A stretch of DNA of 6,506 nt from Pseudomonadota bacterium. GTDB lineage: Bacteria > Pseudomonadota > Gammaproteobacteria > Burkholderiales > Burkholderiaceae_C. Shown here piece after piece: positions 6,045 through 6,506 of the stretch. Each line of letters opens with the position of its first letter. The first letter of the stretch is position 1. Under the pieces are notes generated by a model that made no database searches, had not been told where the DNA came from, and saw nothing but the letters and a program-made list of their open reading frames with translations. The position numbers and the translations under genes are program-made. The DNA lies in contig JAFECV010000132.1 in the NCBI GenBank assembly GCA_018241985.1, forward strand, positions 1-6,506, given 5' to 3'.

Positions 6045-6051
6045 CCCCGCG

Positions 6052-6506
6052 ATGACCGAAGAGCTCTTCCGCGGCGACGGCTACCGCACCGAATGCGACG
6101 CGACCGTGGTCGGCGTGTCCGACCAGGGCGTGGTGCTGGACCGCACGGTGTTCTATCCGCAGGGCGGCGGGCAGGCCGGCGACAGCGGCGTGCTGGTGCT
6201 GGCCGACGGCAGCGAACTCGCCATCGCCGACACGCGCAAGGGCAAGGACGCCGAGGGCCGGCCGAACGGCCAGATCGTGCACGTGCCGGCCGCGGACCAG
6301 GCGGCGATGCTGGCGCGGTTGGCGCTGCTCGCGCCGGGCGCGCGCGTCGTCGCCCGCATCGACTGGGCGCGTCGCCACCGGATGATGCGGCTGCACACGA
6401 CCACACACCTGCTGTGCCATCTGGTGCCGCATCCGGTCGACGGCTGCTCGATCACGCCCGATTACGCGCGGCTCGACTTCCACATGACCGAACCACTGGA
6501 CAAGGC
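6052..6506 (+). CDS. alaX: Alanyl-tRNA editing protein AlaX, 3'-truncated by the window edge
   Basis: The first 151 residues of a free-standing homologue of the AlaRS editing domain, a cytoplasmic enzyme that hydrolyses mischarged Ser-tRNA(Ala) or Gly-tRNA(Ala). The N-terminal part has TVFYPQGGGQAGDSG (32-46), the glycine-rich motif of the medium AlaX type (usually GGGQPGD; here Ala replaces Pro). RIDWARRHRMMRLHTTTHLL (102-121) follows, with the zinc-binding HxxxH as H115 and H119. The remaining zinc ligands (the Cys-x-x-x-His part) would lie past the window edge and cannot be checked. Family members of this type have roughly 210-240 residues, so about one third is missing. The start ATG 6052 matches the family N-terminus (E-x-LF-x-x-x-x-Y). 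The frame is open to the last base. The gene is divergent from the creatininase-family gene with 102 bp between the starts. Confidence 0.9.
   Translation, partial: MTEELFRGDGYRTECDATVVGVSDQGVVLDRTVFYPQGGGQAGDSGVLVLADGSELAIADTRKGKDAEGRPNGQIVHVPAADQAAMLARLALLAPGARVVARIDWARRHRMMRLHTTTHLLCHLVPHPVDGCSITPDYARLDFHMTEPLDK

Noticed and set aside
5959..6483. A 174-codon open frame on the - strand opposite alaX
   Set aside because: The + strand frame encodes the AlaX glycine-rich and HxxxH motifs in order. The - strand frame has no recognisable features.
1..6506. A defence system, toxin-antitoxin pair, biosynthetic cluster or mobile element
   Set aside because: Every coding region belongs to a common metabolic, transport or tRNA-quality family. 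Composition looks uniform, and there are no integrase, transposase, direct-repeat boundaries or tRNA attachment sites.

Overview
This is a gene-dense, very GC-rich stretch with strong third-position G/C bias. It looks like ordinary chromosome of a betaproteobacterium, most likely order Burkholderiales and near Comamonadaceae. That placement rests on remembered protein flavour (a threonine-dehydratase-like enzyme with a GLGSGACS loop, a creatininase-like protein with NAHGGQ) and on a hairpin-rich intergenic element of a kind I associate with this group. No search was run. I see no rRNA, tRNA, CRISPR array, transposase or phage gene.

Layout, left to right. On the + strand: the 3' part of a VOC/glyoxalase-like protein (1-537, cut by the window edge); a fold-type II PLP enzyme annotated as threonine dehydratase-like (606-1577); a histidine-phosphatase-family protein (1693-2364) after a 115-bp gap that may hold a decayed repeat; a CPA1-type Na+/H+ antiporter (2417-4063); and an EamA/DMT permease (4060-4929) that starts at a TTG inside the antiporter's stop region. 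A 162-bp hairpin-rich element (4930-5091) then separates the permease from a convergent creatininase-family amidohydrolase on the - strand (5092-5949). A 102-bp divergent intergenic region with a 12-bp palindrome leads to the 5' part of an alanyl-tRNA editing protein of the AlaX type (6052 to the window end).

The genes do not form one recognisable pathway. The antiporter and permease are translationally overlapped and probably co-expressed. The others look like single housekeeping or accessory metabolic genes: amino-acid deamination, a phosphatase of unknown substrate, amide hydrolysis and tRNA proofreading. Three genes (antiporter, creatininase, alaX) lack a clear Shine-Dalgarno sequence and have a -10-like hexamer 6-10 nt before the ATG, which suggests leaderless or near-leaderless transcripts.

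I did not find a convincing new biological system. The items most worth a second look are the missing second catalytic histidine in the phosphatase, the TTG stop-start overlap, the leaderless-promoter pattern and the hairpin-rich element.
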